From: Draconibacterium orientale
GTDB taxonomy: Bacteria; Bacteroidota; Bacteroidia; Bacteroidales; JAADGE01
Direction: 5' to 3'
Assembly: GCA_020721645.1 (NCBI GenBank)
Contig: DYMH01000006.1
Location: 1-48,842 of the forward strand
Length of the DNA stretch: 48,842 bases
Shown: positions 16,601 through 24,331 of the stretch, piece by piece
Numbering within the stretch: the stretch's first letter is position 1
Layout of the letters: every line of letters begins with the position of its first letter
Position numbers and translations under genes: made by a program
Notes under the pieces: generated by a model
Databases searched by the model: none
Seen by the model: the letters and a program-made list of their open reading frames with translations, nothing else
Told to the model about the DNA's origin: nothing

Positions 16601-17325
16601 TTATTATTTCTAAAGTGATAAATATATTTAGTCTCTTCTATCTTATTGAATCCCATCTTTAAATGAAAGTTGAAAGAGTCGGAATTTTTAAAAGAAAATG
16701 GACTTTTTATTGTGTTAATATCGGTTTCATTTGAAAAAAAACCAAAAGCTTGATTCCATAATTTCCGACCAATCCCCAATCTCTTGTAATTTGGGTTTAC
16801 GCCGGTTAAGGTAAAATAGCCAACTTTATTTTCTTTATCTACTTTTATTAAATGTATTCCAATTGTTGTGTCTTTTTCTTTAATTAAAAACAAACCATCT
16901 GAAAAAGTTTTATTCAATCCGTTATCAATCCATTTTCTATAAAGCATTTTGGTTTTTTCCGGACCGATTAGTTGTTCGTTGTAAAATCTTGAAACGACAG
17001 AAGTTTTTTCAGCAATGTCATAACATTCAATAATTTCGTTCTGAGTGAGTGTATTTTTAAAATTATATTCTTTATTAATGTTTGTAATTTTATCAAAAGG
17101 CATTGACATCGTTATCATTATGTCTACTAAATCCAAATTAGCAAGTCGGATTGTTTCATGAGAAAGCATATTTTTATTGCTGTAAATATAAACAAGATCG
17201 AAATTTTGCTTCGCTTCAACTATAAAACTACGTGTATCGAAATGAGTTTGATTTTCTAATAAAACTCGCCCGATTCTCTTCCCGAAAAAATCCGAATCCC
17301 AATCTAATCTATTAATTTGCTTCAT
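16597..17325 (-). CDS. GNAT acetyltransferase, WecD/RffC-like
   Basis: This 242-residue protein has a WecD-like N-terminus (INRLDWDSDFFGKRIG) and a C-terminal GNAT acetyl-CoA-binding core (GYFTLTGVNPNYKRLGIGRK, with R-x-x-G-I-G-R/K as the pyrophosphate loop). The family member WecD N-acetylates dTDP-4-amino-4,6-dideoxygalactose to the Fuc4NAc donor. Adjacency to and a 4-bp overlap with wecE support that role strongly, although sequence similarity to E. coli WecD looks modest beyond the two landmarks. The product would be a dTDP-Fuc4NAc-type building block for the polysaccharide. It is cytoplasmic. Confidence 0.75.
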   Translation of the reverse strand: MKQINRLDWDSDFFGKRIGRVLLENQTHFDTRSFIVEAKQNFDLVYIYSNKNMLSHETIRLANLDLVDIMITMSMPFDKITNINKEYNFKNTLTQNEIIECYDIAEKTSVVSRFYNEQLIGPEKTKMLYRKWIDNGLNKTFSDGLFLIKEKDTTIGIHLIKVDKENKVGYFTLTGVNPNYKRLGIGRKLWNQAFGFFSNETDINTIKSPFSFKNSDSFNFHLKMGFNKIEETKYIYHFRNNK

Positions 17326-17402
17326 AAAACAAAATCGGTTTTAATATAGACTACACAGTTTACTGCTATAGGTTTGGGATAATTAATAACTCCAAGTATT
17401 TA

Positions 17403-18704
17403 TTAAAAAATTTCATTGAAAACTTTATTTGCATATTCAAATGAAGAAAAATCGACAACTTGTTTTACAGAATTGTCTGAGTATTTGTTGTATGCTTCTT
17501 TCGATAATTCAAAAATCAATTTTATCCCAAATGCCAAATCATGCGAATCTTTTAATTTTGCTTTATATCCATTATAATTATTAATAACCATATTGTTTAC
17601 AATCCCCATATCAAAACCAACGACGGGTGTTCCGCATGCCAAGGCTTCCGTTACCATCATCGGTCCGGAATCTTCTATTGAAGTATTTATAAAAACATCA
17701 GACGCTTGATATAATAGTGATAACAAACGGTAGTCTTTAATGTAGTTGATATGTTTTTTTTGAAAGGGTATATCGTTAAAAGAATTTGAAATTTTTGTTG
17801 AAACTATTAATACTTCTATTGTATCTCTTTGCTCATCAGTAATGTTTTTATTAAGAATATTTAATGCGTCTATTAAATATTCAAAACCCTTTCTTTTTTC
17901 AATAGCATTTTGGCACCCCATTAGCATATAGAACTTATTTTTGTCTAAATTAAAAATATCTTTAGCATAAGTCCTATTTCTGTTATGCATAATCTTTGTA
18001 TCAATTAAGCTGTTTATATTAAATATTGTAGTTTGATTTTTATAGATTTTAGATAAAGAGGCTTGTTGTATAGTCCAACCCGAACCGGTTAAAATCTTAA
18101 AATTGCCTAATTTTGCATTTTTGTATTTAGTTTCAAAATTGATTTGTGCCAGCTTTTTTTTGTCTTTATTTATTATAGCAGGACAATTTTCATCGCAACC
18201 GGTAATGTATCCTTTACAATCCCATGCATAATGACAACCGCCGGTAAAATGATTCATGTCCACCGTAATGTTATATACAGCAGCCTTTGAAAATTGTTGA
18301 ATATACAATAAATCAGTAGAATTCATAAAGCCATATGTTATTCCGCTAAAAATATATTCAGGTATAAATCCAATTTGTTTTATAACTTGATCAACAGAGA
18401 TATTGACACTTGTTTCGTCTTTACTAAAAAAATAAAAATTAGAATCGAACGAAATATTATTTTTTTTTGGCGGCTGGAAGTAATTTTTTAGTTTAATCCA
18501 AATACGAATAAGTAAACTTCTTTTTATATTATTAATTGGCTGATATTGAATGACAATATTATCATGTTGTGTTTTGTGTTTAACTAACATTGCTACTATA
18601 TGACCCTTATCCACAAATAATTGTGCAACCTTAAAAATATATTCAGCAGCTCCGTTTGTGTCGCTTGTAGAAAGTAATAATATTCGTTTCTTTATATCTC
18701 CCAT
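17403..18704 (-). CDS. Glycosyltransferase family 4 with Cys-rich insert
   Basis: This 433-residue GT-B enzyme starts KKRILLLSTSDTNGAAEYIF. The middle contains TVDMNHFTGGCHYAWDCKGY and TGCDENCPAI, a cysteine-rich motif typical of WcaC-like family 4 transferases. The donor domain has LMGCQNAIEKRKGFEYLIDA, DVFINTSIEDSGPMMVTEAL and ACGTPVVGFDMG. It overlaps the wzt stop region by 13 bp, so it is coupled to the exporter ATPase. It acts on the lipid-linked glycan in the cytoplasm; the sugar is unknown. Confidence 0.85.
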   Translation of the reverse strand: MGDIKKRILLLSTSDTNGAAEYIFKVAQLFVDKGHIVAMLVKHKTQHDNIVIQYQPINNIKRSLLIRIWIKLKNYFQPPKKNNISFDSNFYFFSKDETSVNISVDQVIKQIGFIPEYIFSGITYGFMNSTDLLYIQQFSKAAVYNITVDMNHFTGGCHYAWDCKGYITGCDENCPAIINKDKKKLAQINFETKYKNAKLGNFKILTGSGWTIQQASLSKIYKNQTTIFNINSLIDTKIMHNRNRTYAKDIFNLDKNKFYMLMGCQNAIEKRKGFEYLIDALNILNKNITDEQRDTIEVLIVSTKISNSFNDIPFQKKHINYIKDYRLLSLLYQASDVFINTSIEDSGPMMVTEALACGTPVVGFDMGIVNNMVINNYNGYKAKLKDSHDLAFGIKLIFELSKEAYNKYSDNSVKQVVDFSSFEYANKVFNEIF

Positions 18705-19939
18705 TCTACGGGTATTTTAAAATAACCATTTTCTCTATCGCCTTCCTTAAATTCTTCTTGTGTTAAATTAATAATGTTTAGATTTATTTTGTCGCTCGGT
18801 AAATCTAATATTTTAATTTTAGGAATATCTAATGCCAAACCGATTTTATATAAATTTGCAATTAATAGATTACCTGGTATTTTAATAGTCCAAGTTTTAA
18901 TTCCTATAAAATCCAACTGTCTTCTGTTTATAAATATTAAATTATCGTACTTATCTTGTATTGAAAAATTCAAACGTGCGTTTTCTTGATAATAGTCGTT
19001 TCTAAGGGTTATGTTTACAAAAATCTCTTGCTCTGCGAAATATTCAATCACAACATTCTTATCTTTATCTTTCAGTTCAACTTTAATTATTTGTGTCGCT
19101 TTACTCTCATCTTGTTTGTAGAATATAGTTGAAATATTTTGGTCAGTTGAGTTTGTATTTAAATATTTAGTTAAAGTTTCGTCTATTCCCCCTTCAAAAA
19201 TCAGTTTTCCGTTTTGCAAAACCACGCCCTTGTTACACAACGCCTTTATACTCCCCATATTATGACTCACAAACAACACAGTCCTCCCCCCTTCCCTCGA
19301 AACATCCTGCATTTTTCCGATGGCTTTTTTCTGAAATTCGGCGTCGCCCACTGCAAGCACTTCGTCCACCACCAAGATTTCGGGTTCTAAATGGGCAGCA
19401 ACGGCAAAGGCGAGGCGAACGTACATTCCGCTGCTGTAACGTTTTACGGGTGTGTCCACGTATTTGGCTACGCCGGCAAAGTCGATAATTTCGTCGAATT
19501 TGGATTTTATTTCTCGTTTAGTCATGCCGAGGATTGCCCCGTTAAGGAAAATATTTTCTCTACCTGTCAATTCGGGGTGAAAGCCGGTGCCTACTTCGAG
19601 CAAACTTGCAATACGACCGTTTACTTTTATGCTGCCGGTGGTTGGTCCGGTAACGCGGGAGAGTATTTTGAGCAAAGTTGATTTTCCTGCTCCGTTTTTG
19701 CCAATGATTCCGAGTATTTCGCCTTTTTTTACCTCTAAGTTAATGTCTTTGAGAGCCCAAACCAAGTCGCCGTCCACAGTATCGAGGCGGTTTGTTTGCC
19801 CGATTTTAAGTGTCGGATCTTCCTTGCCGCGAATTTTTGCAAACCATCGGTTGAGGTCGTGGCTGAGTGTTCCGGTACCTATTTGCCCGAGGCGGTACTG
19901 TTTGGAAAGGTTTTCTATTTTAATGGCAAGGTCGGACAA
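18692..19939 (-). CDS. wzt: O-antigen/polysaccharide ABC exporter ATPase Wzt
   Basis: This 415-residue protein has an N-terminal nucleotide-binding domain (to about residue 250) with Walker A IIGKNGAGKSTLLKIL, signature YSSGMYVRLAFAVA, Walker B ILVVDEVLAVGD and an H-loop at FVSHNMGS. A C-terminal beta-rich Wzt domain (about 270-415, KVELKDKDKNVVIEYFAEQE...) binds the chain terminus. With Wzm it exports finished polysaccharide across the inner membrane; no wzm is visible in the window. The start is TTG at 19939: an in-frame TAA lies 12 nt upstream and all four copies of this gene start keep the TTG. Three truncated 5' copies lie at 20770, 23661 and 26754. The first 195 or so nt with leader are almost identical to W2, while the next 70 nt are not. 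Confidence 0.92.
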   Translation of the reverse strand: MSDLAIKIENLSKQYRLGQIGTGTLSHDLNRWFAKIRGKEDPTLKIGQTNRLDTVDGDLVWALKDINLEVKKGEILGIIGKNGAGKSTLLKILSRVTGPTTGSIKVNGRIASLLEVGTGFHPELTGRENIFLNGAILGMTKREIKSKFDEIIDFAGVAKYVDTPVKRYSSGMYVRLAFAVAAHLEPEILVVDEVLAVGDAEFQKKAIGKMQDVSREGGRTVLFVSHNMGSIKALCNKGVVLQNGKLIFEGGIDETLTKYLNTNSTDQNISTIFYKQDESKATQIIKVELKDKDKNVVIEYFAEQEIFVNITLRNDYYQENARLNFSIQDKYDNLIFINRRQLDFIGIKTWTIKIPGNLLIANLYKIGLALDIPKIKILDLPSDKINLNIINLTQEEFKEGDRENGYFKIPVEWEI

Positions 19940-19973
19940 AATAATTATGAATTATGAGTTATGGATGGTGGGG

Positions 19974-19981
19974 CAAAAATA
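19974..19981 (-). promoter_or_regulatory. Bacteroidota-type -7 box of wzt (TATTTTTG)
   Basis: On the minus strand TATTTTTG fits the Bacteroidota -7 consensus TAnnTTTG, 34 bp before the TTG start. The same octamer is kept in all four copies of the wzt 5' region (19974-19981, 21010-21017, 23841-23848, 26941-26948), which supports function. No clear -33 TTTG was seen. Between box and start codon lies a run of 7-bp GAATTAT-like units whose number differs between copies. Confidence 0.6.
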
Positions 19982-20040
19982 GTAAAAATTTTGTTTATTG
20001 TCGTTTCTGCGATGAAGTCTTATGGTAAAATTGTGTCTGT

Positions 20041-20457
20041 TTAATGGATGAACGGATTTATTATTTGTAATCTGTTCTCAATAATTTGTTGATGTTGCAT
20101 GTCTTCTGTGTATAGGATTGAGCAATTATTTTGTAATGCAGCAGAAATAATTAAACTATCCCAATAAGAAAAACCGTATTTTTCTTTTATTTTTAAACAC
20201 AGTTTTATGTCAGAATAATTTAACGGAGTAACGTTAAATAATTTAGATATTTCAATGATATTGTTCTTAATATTTTTGTGTTCAATTTTATTTTTAAACA
20301 GAACTGAATAAAATTCGTTGATAACTTGTACACTTACAAAAAATGTGTTTCCTAAGTTAAGAGAAAACAGCTCTTTAATCTTTTTTTGTTTGTCATTATT
20401 CTGTAGAATGTATCCATAAACAAGAATATTTGTATCAATAAAAATATTATCTTTCAT
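20041..20457 (-). CDS. PIN-domain RNase toxin (VapC-like)
   Basis: This 138-residue PIN domain has FIDTNILVYGYI, QVINEFYSV, YGFSYWDSLIISAALQ and YTEDMQH, supplying the expected acidic metal ligands. It is related to the PIN protein at 5195-5602. It overlaps its antitoxin by 11 bp. The pair is the whole content of the cassette between the truncated wzt copy W2 and intact wzt. The promoter in the W2 copy could drive it. The predicted activity is sequence- or structure-specific RNA cleavage; the target is unknown. Confidence 0.85.
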   Translation of the reverse strand: MKDNIFIDTNILVYGYILQNNDKQKKIKELFSLNLGNTFFVSVQVINEFYSVLFKNKIEHKNIKNNIIEISKLFNVTPLNYSDIKLCLKIKEKYGFSYWDSLIISAALQNNCSILYTEDMQHQQIIENRLQIINPFIH

Positions 20458-20701
20458 AAAGTTCGTCCCGAGAATAAGTTATAAAATTGATACATTGAAT
20501 GGGATTGTTGATAAAATTAGGTATTTTTTTTAATGGTTTTTCGTTTTTGGATTTTTCGGACACGGAAGTAATTTTAATGTCATATTTAAAAATAATGAAT
20601 TCCAATAAATTAGTAAATTCCTTTTCAGCATCCTTATCTAATTTGGAAAAGAAAAGTTGCGGATTTTCTTTCAGCATGTTGATATCAATAGTTTTATTCA
20701 T
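20447..20701 (-). CDS. Putative antitoxin of the PIN toxin
   Basis: This 84-residue basic/acidic protein (MNKTIDINMLKENPQLFFSK...) lies directly upstream of and overlaps the PIN gene by 11 bp. I recognise no named DNA-binding fold. The KNEKPLKKIPNF linker and short C-terminal tail fit an antitoxin that wraps its toxin. It differs from the antitoxin at 4906, although the toxins are related. The role is inferred from gene order. Confidence 0.6.
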   Translation of the reverse strand: MNKTIDINMLKENPQLFFSKLDKDAEKEFTNLLEFIIFKYDIKITSVSEKSKNEKPLKKIPNFINNPIQCINFITYSRDELYER

Positions 20702-20769
20702 GGTCGGTTTTTTAATGCAAATTTACGACGAAAATTTAAATAAAAAACATCATAATAATTTTTCCCTTT

Positions 20770-20975
20770 TTAAAAACGGTGTCTTTGAGAGTTCGTACAT
20801 ATTCGCCGTCCCCGGTATCGAGACGGTTGGTTTGTCCGATTTTAAGTGTCGGGTCTTCCTTGCCGCGAATTTTTGCAAACCATCGGTTGAGGTCGTGGCT
20901 GAGTGTTCCGGTACCTATTTGCCCGAGGCGGTACTGTTTGGAAAGGTTTTCTATTTTAATGGCAAGGTCGGACAA
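20770..20975 (-). pseudogene. W2: truncated 5' copy of wzt with promoter
   Basis: The TTG at 20975 opens the wzt frame (SDLAIKIENLSKQYRLGQIG) and follows it to about residue 64 (LKD), then diverges to a stop. From 20839 to about 21033, including the leader and the TATTTTTG box, I see a single base difference from the intact copy at 19801-19996. From 20770 to 20838 the two differ at many positions. This abrupt change in identity suggests recombination or gene conversion. The Walker A motif lies beyond the break, so no ATPase could be made. The antitoxin-PIN cassette follows. Confidence 0.85.
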
Positions 20976-21107
20976 AATAATTATGAATTATGAGTTATGG
21001 ATGGTGGGGCAAAAATAGTAAAAATTTTGTTTTGAGCGAGGGTTTTATAAGAAACTGTTTTCTTTTCATTAAACAGAGAATATTCTCCTTTTGTCTGCAA
21101 AATTGTG

Positions 21108-21296
21108 TTTGTCGGGTTCTGAAACCCACTAAGCAAGTTGGTCGGCATGTTTTTCGATGATTTCGCAGCTGCCATCGGTGCTGCTGCCGTCGATGATGAT
21201 GTACTCGAAAGTGGTAAAAGTTTGCGATACAACGCTTTCTATGGTCTTTTGCAAGCCGGCGGCGTTGTTGAGGTTTATTGTTGAGAGTTTCGGCAT
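21108..21296 (-). pseudogene. Truncated GT2-A 5' end (copy g), longest copy
   Basis: The ATG at 21296, 5 bp after the AbiEii stop, opens MPKLSTINLNNAAGLQKTIE, then EYIIIDGSSTDGSCEIIEKH, an in-frame stop, and WVSEPDK before similarity to GT2-A ends. A two-codon deletion in SIITV and the nonsense codon make it non-functional. At about 63 codons it is twice as long as the other truncated copies. The promoter and start of W2 follow within 100 bp. Confidence 0.8.
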
Positions 21297-21301
21297 TAAA
21301 T

Positions 21302-21922
21302 TCATTTATTTTTAATAAAATCTGTAAGCGTATTTTCAATAAATATTTTTACTTCGTTCCAATCTGTCGGAATAAGCATATCCGGTTGTTCGTCTTCATC
21401 TGCATCTTTAAAATATGTGAGACTTCTTAAAACTAAAAAAATAGAACCTTCGGGATATTTTTGCATATAAAAATCTAATATTTCTTTTAGATTATATCGT
21501 TTCAATAAAAAGTATAAATCTATAAAATCTTTTTTTGTTCCTCTGCCTGTAATTGCGGCAATTTTCATTGCAGCAATATCTTTTATACCGGCGAGTAATA
21601 AATTATCTTCAGTAATTGCATTTTCTAACCATGTATAATGGTAATTAACAAAATCTACTTTAATATTATTAACAGAAAAGATATTAATATTTGTTGAATT
21701 TTTAAGAACAGTTATTTTTCCTACCTTTTCTAATTCTTTGGAAAAGGTAATAAAATCATTTTCAATCAGTCCAAAAAAATCTAAATCTATTGATTTTCTG
21801 TGTCCTATTTGTAGAGCCAATGCTGTTCCGCCTACAAGTCTTAATTTAGAAAACTCTGTAATGCTCTGTATTTTTTTTAATATATCCAGTGTGTCCTGTT
21901 CAATTGTTTTGTAGTATAGCAT
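21302..21922 (-). CDS. AbiEii-type nucleotidyltransferase toxin
   Basis: This 206-residue protein has the nucleotidyltransferase core LRLVGGTALALQIGHRKSID and DLDFFG, then VDFVNYHYTWLEN, IKDIAAMKIAAITGRGTKKD and FIDLYFLLKRY, all typical of AbiEii (PF08843). It looks complete. It overlaps its DUF6922-like partner by 46 bp. The stop is followed after 5 bp by truncated GT2 copy g. It is a probable toxin/abortive-infection effector; the substrate is unknown. Confidence 0.82.
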   Translation of the reverse strand: MLYYKTIEQDTLDILKKIQSITEFSKLRLVGGTALALQIGHRKSIDLDFFGLIENDFITFSKELEKVGKITVLKNSTNINIFSVNNIKVDFVNYHYTWLENAITEDNLLLAGIKDIAAMKIAAITGRGTKKDFIDLYFLLKRYNLKEILDFYMQKYPEGSIFLVLRSLTYFKDADEDEQPDMLIPTDWNEVKIFIENTLTDFIKNK

Positions 21923-22182
21923 AAGAATTTTTCTTTTGGTATTTTAGATAATAATGAAATAAAAGTTATGGATTTTTCATCCAAATCTCTGGCATTCATG
22001 GCGATTTTCGCTATTTCATCTATTCCGTAGTAATTGTATATAATATCCCAATCGTTTATTAAGCCGTAATCAAGAACATTTGTAATAATCGTTTTCTTAC
22101 TTCTTTCAAAGTCGAGATTATTTCTATTTACGTCCCAAAACAGATGTTTTGAAAAATTGTTTATATCAAATTCTTTGCTCAT
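21877..22182 (-). CDS. DUF6922-like antitoxin partner of AbiEii
   Basis: I chose the ATG at 22182 (MSKEFDINNFSKHLFWDVNR), because the track's extra 18 residues are read-through from GT2 copy f. It has the DUF6922 pattern: FWDVNRNNLDFERSKKTIIT, NVLDYGLINDWDI, YYGIDEIAKIAMNARDLDEK. It is about 101 residues and overlaps the toxin by 46 bp. It is the closest relative in the window of 14969-15274, including a shared short leader. The antitoxin role is inferred. Confidence 0.75.
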   Translation of the reverse strand: MSKEFDINNFSKHLFWDVNRNNLDFERSKKTIITNVLDYGLINDWDIIYNYYGIDEIAKIAMNARDLDEKSITFISLLSKIPKEKFLCYTTKQLNRTHWIY

Positions 22183-22204
22183 AAAATTGATTTTATTTGT
22201 AATT

Positions 22205-22300
22205 TCCTGTAAAAATTTGTATAGCAATGATTTCAATGGTTTTTATCAGTCCTTCGGCATTGTTAAGGTTTACGGTGATTATTGAGAGTTTTGGGGTATG
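22205..22300 (-). repeat. Truncated GT2-A 5' end (copy f)
   Basis: The minus-strand frame HTPKLSIITVNLNNAEGLIK then TIEIIAIQIFTG corresponds to the first 34 or so codons of GT2-A, but there is no proper ATG (ATT/CAT at the start position). Similarity stops at the same place as in copy h. Both then continue with a related TTTACAGG-AATAAAATC leader into a DUF6922-like gene. The upstream AbiEii stop is about 10 bp away. Confidence 0.7.
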
Positions 22301-22310
22301 AATAAGTAAA

Positions 22311-22922
22311 TTAAAAATTTAGTGCAGTTTCGGTTAAGAAGTTTTTGATTTCGTTTTCAGTGGGTTTTTCTTTCAAAAATTCAACAGGTTCCGAATGGTC
22401 CATATCTTCAAAATAACAAAGTTGCGCTCGGAAAAGTTTTTCGGAAAACAAGTCGCCGTAAATAGCACTAGCTTTTTCAGATATTTGATTTACAGTATGA
22501 TAACTTTTAAGTATGTAGTATAAATCAACATAATCTTTCCATTTCGATCTTCTGCCTAATGCGTAAGATTTCATGGCTGCCAATGTTAATAAGTCGGGCA
22601 ATTTGAACACGTCTTCGTATTTGCAGGGCGTATCTATGTGGAATGGGTATTGGAAAAAAGTAAGTTTTACTTTGTTCAGTATCAGGTTTAATTGTTCGGA
22701 TACACGACGTGTAACTGTGTGGTTGTATCCGGACTCTGAAATTTTTGAGATAATCTTCGGGATTTTGAGGTCTGTTTTTTTGAACATGTCAAAATCAATG
22801 GATTGTCGGTGTCCGATATGCAAGGCAATTGCCGTGCCGCCGACTAAGTAAAATTCGCGTTTAAAGCCGGACATCAGCGGAAGTAATTGTACTTGTTTTT
22901 GATTAAATATCTCGCTATGCAT
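22311..22922 (-). CDS. AbiEii-type nucleotidyltransferase toxin
   Basis: This 203-residue protein has FYLVGGTAIALHIGHRQSID and FDMFKK as the nucleotidyltransferase core, FFQYPFHID, LLTLAAMKSYALGRRSKWKD and YVDLYYILKSYH. It is a full AbiEii domain of a subtype different from 21302, and close to the frameshifted copy at 25409-26010 (shared YLNEKP/FLKEKP...FLTETALNF end). It overlaps its partner by 8 bp. It forms one unit with the partner, a GT4 3' fragment and wzt copy W3. That unit is duplicated at 25.4-26.9 kb. Confidence 0.82.
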   Translation of the reverse strand: MHSEIFNQKQVQLLPLMSGFKREFYLVGGTAIALHIGHRQSIDFDMFKKTDLKIPKIISKISESGYNHTVTRRVSEQLNLILNKVKLTFFQYPFHIDTPCKYEDVFKLPDLLTLAAMKSYALGRRSKWKDYVDLYYILKSYHTVNQISEKASAIYGDLFSEKLFRAQLCYFEDMDHSEPVEFLKEKPTENEIKNFLTETALNF

Positions 22923-23187
22923 GGTTTTTAAAATAGAGTGAAAAAAGGTGATGTATTTCGGGATAAAAATTTCCTATTTTTCTATCCTGCATTGAAAAAA
23001 ATACCGATGCTACGGTTTTTAATCCTAAGATGTGAAATAATTTTCTTATTGTTGCCATTTCGCCGTAATTCAAAATAAATTCCACCAAAACTTCGTGGCT
23101 GATATTTTGTTTTTCCGCTTCGGGAGTATACCAAAATAAATCGGCGTTTTCGGCAATAAATTGTTTTATTTCGGGGGTGTTTTGCAT
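22915..23187 (-). CDS. DUF6922-like antitoxin partner of AbiEii
   Basis: I chose the ATG at 23187 (MQNTPEIKQFIAENADLFWY), because the track's first 27 residues are read-through that includes a scrap of GT2 (VPKLAIII). It is 90 residues long, with DLFWYTPEAEKQNISHEVLV and FILNYGEMATIRKLFHILG. The first 45 codons are almost identical in DNA to the copy at 26275, but the second half (LKTVASVFFSMQDRKIGN) is quite different. That indicates a recombinant gene. The role is inferred from position. Confidence 0.7.
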   Translation of the reverse strand: MQNTPEIKQFIAENADLFWYTPEAEKQNISHEVLVEFILNYGEMATIRKLFHILGLKTVASVFFSMQDRKIGNFYPEIHHLFSLYFKNHA

Positions 23188-23194
23188 TGATTTT

Positions 23195-23220
23195 ATTATT
23201 ATTGCGAGCTTGGGTACTCG
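23195..23220 (-). repeat. Scrap of GT2-A 5' end (copy e)
   Basis: On the minus strand CCCAAGCTCGCAATAATAAT encodes PKLAIII just before the DUF6922-like start, matching the PKLSIIT beginning of GT2-A. Only about 25 nt remain, so on its own this would be weak. Its place at the head of a cassette, where every other cassette in this stretch has a longer copy, is the reason to list it. Confidence 0.4.
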
Positions 23221-23260
23221 AAAGTATCCCGCAAAAATACGAAATTTTATGTTTTTTTTC

Positions 23261-23652
23261 TTAATCAAAACTCTTTATTTGGATTAAAATATCGCGAAAT
23301 GTTTCTCCGAATTTGATGTTGTTGGTTTTATAATCTGAAATTTCGGATTTTGGTTTGTAGTTTTCGAGAATTTTCGCAAGTTGGACGGTATTTTCGGGTT
23401 CAAAGAAAACCACATTTCGGATGATTTGTTCGCGATGCACCCGAATGTCCGATAAAATAAGCGATTGATTCATCGCTTTTACATCTTCAACCACCGTACT
23501 CCAACCTTCAAAAAGAGACGGTTGAATGATGGCTTGCGAATGTTTCATGAGTGCCAATTGGTCGATTCTGTCAATAAATCCGAGAAAACGAACATTGTCT
23601 TGAATATTATTTTGTAAAACATAGTTTTGCAATTCGTTGAAAAATTCAGGGT
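23261..23652 (-). pseudogene. GT4 glycosyltransferase C-terminal fragment (copy a)
   Basis: The minus strand reads DYRNPEFFNELQNYVLQNN, VRFLGFIDRIDQLALMKHSQ, AIIQPSLFEGWSTVVEDVKA and SLILSDIRVHREQI, the donor-binding third of a GT-B family 4 enzyme including the EGW-VVEDA-type sugar-nucleotide motif. The N-terminal two thirds are missing. It is joined directly and out of frame to the truncated wzt copy W3. No intact parent gene is in the window; the GT4 start at 8-202 might belong to the same gene, but that cannot be tested here. Confidence 0.78.
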
Positions 23653-23660
23653 TTCTGTAA

Positions 23661-23813
23661 TCGGATTATTTGCCCGATCTTAAGTGTCGGGTCTTCCTTG
23701 CTGCGAATTTTTGCAAACCATCGGTTGAGGTCGTGGCTGAGTGTTCCGGTATCTATTTGCCCGAGGCGGTACTGCTTGGAAAGATTCTCAATTTTAATGG
23801 CAAGGTCGGACAA
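23661..23813 (-). pseudogene. W3: truncated 5' copy of wzt with promoter
   Basis: The TTG at 23813 starts the wzt frame, which runs for about 51 codons to PTLKIGQ and then passes into the GT4 fragment out of frame. The TATTTTTG box (23841-23848) and leader are kept, with one 7-bp unit fewer than W1. It shares several base changes with W4 that W1 and W2 lack, so W3 and W4 come from one parental wzt-GT4 junction. Confidence 0.82.
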
Positions 23814-23894
23814 AATAATTATGAATTATGAATGGTGGGGCAAAAATAGTAAAAATTTTGTTTTGCAGGGATTTTATTTTTGTTTTTACATCTT

Positions 23895-24175
23895 CCCATT
23901 ATTAATGCGAATCAAGAGTCGCATTATTAAAAGTTGAATATGTTTCATAGTGTGAAGTATGAATTGCCGGCGGAGTGATTTCTTTTATTTATATCGGAGT
24001 CTCCTCCGGCTAATTTCTTGATATTTATCGAATTTGTAATTTAGTATACCGGAAAAAACAATTGTTTCTAAAACTAATTCCATCCGCCGTTAGCTTGTTC
24101 AGCTTTGCAATACACCGGCATAAATGCCGGAGATAGTCAATACAATGATTTTAACTCTTGATTCGCATTATTAAT
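23895..24175. mobile_element. Possible MITE-like element
   Basis: Imperfect terminal inverted repeats with the core AATGCGAATCAAGAGT occur at about 23903-23918 and, inverted, at about 24154-24171, about 250 bp apart. The interior has no ORF but contains hairpins: CCGGCATAAATGCCGG (24115-24130) and CCGGCGGAG...CTCCTCCGG (23967-24009). This is the architecture of a small non-autonomous element. No target-site duplication was established and no second copy is in the window. It lies between truncated GT2 copy d and wzt copy W3. Confidence 0.4.
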
Positions 24176-24219
24176 CTTTCATTATCATGCGTATTGGTTC
24201 GGAAAACGAAAAGATTTGT

Positions 24220-24302
24220 GCAAGCACGCTGTCGATTGTCTTTTTAAGACCCTTGGCATTGTTAAGGTTTACGGTGATTATTGAGAGTTTGGGGTGGTGC
24301 AT
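24220..24302 (-). repeat. Truncated GT2-A 5' end (copy d)
   Basis: The ATG at 24302 opens MHHPKLSIITVNLNNAKGLK, continues KTIDSVLAQIF and then leaves the family. The endpoint is at the same codons (S-V-L-A/S-Q-x-F) as in copies f and h. The upstream AbiEii stop is 29 bp away, a somewhat wider gap than at the other copies. The possible MITE follows. Confidence 0.75.
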
Positions 24303-24331
24303 TGTTTTATTTGATTCGGAAAATGAGTTCT

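Noticed and set aside
20499-20993. Plus-strand 164-residue ORF
   Set aside because: It is antisense to the antitoxin and to wzt copy W2, and similar antisense frames appear at each wzt copy. Explained by the repeated DNA.
23698-23937. Plus-strand 79-residue ORF repeated near 19587 and 20779
   Set aside because: It is antisense to the wzt 5' copies, not an independent gene family.
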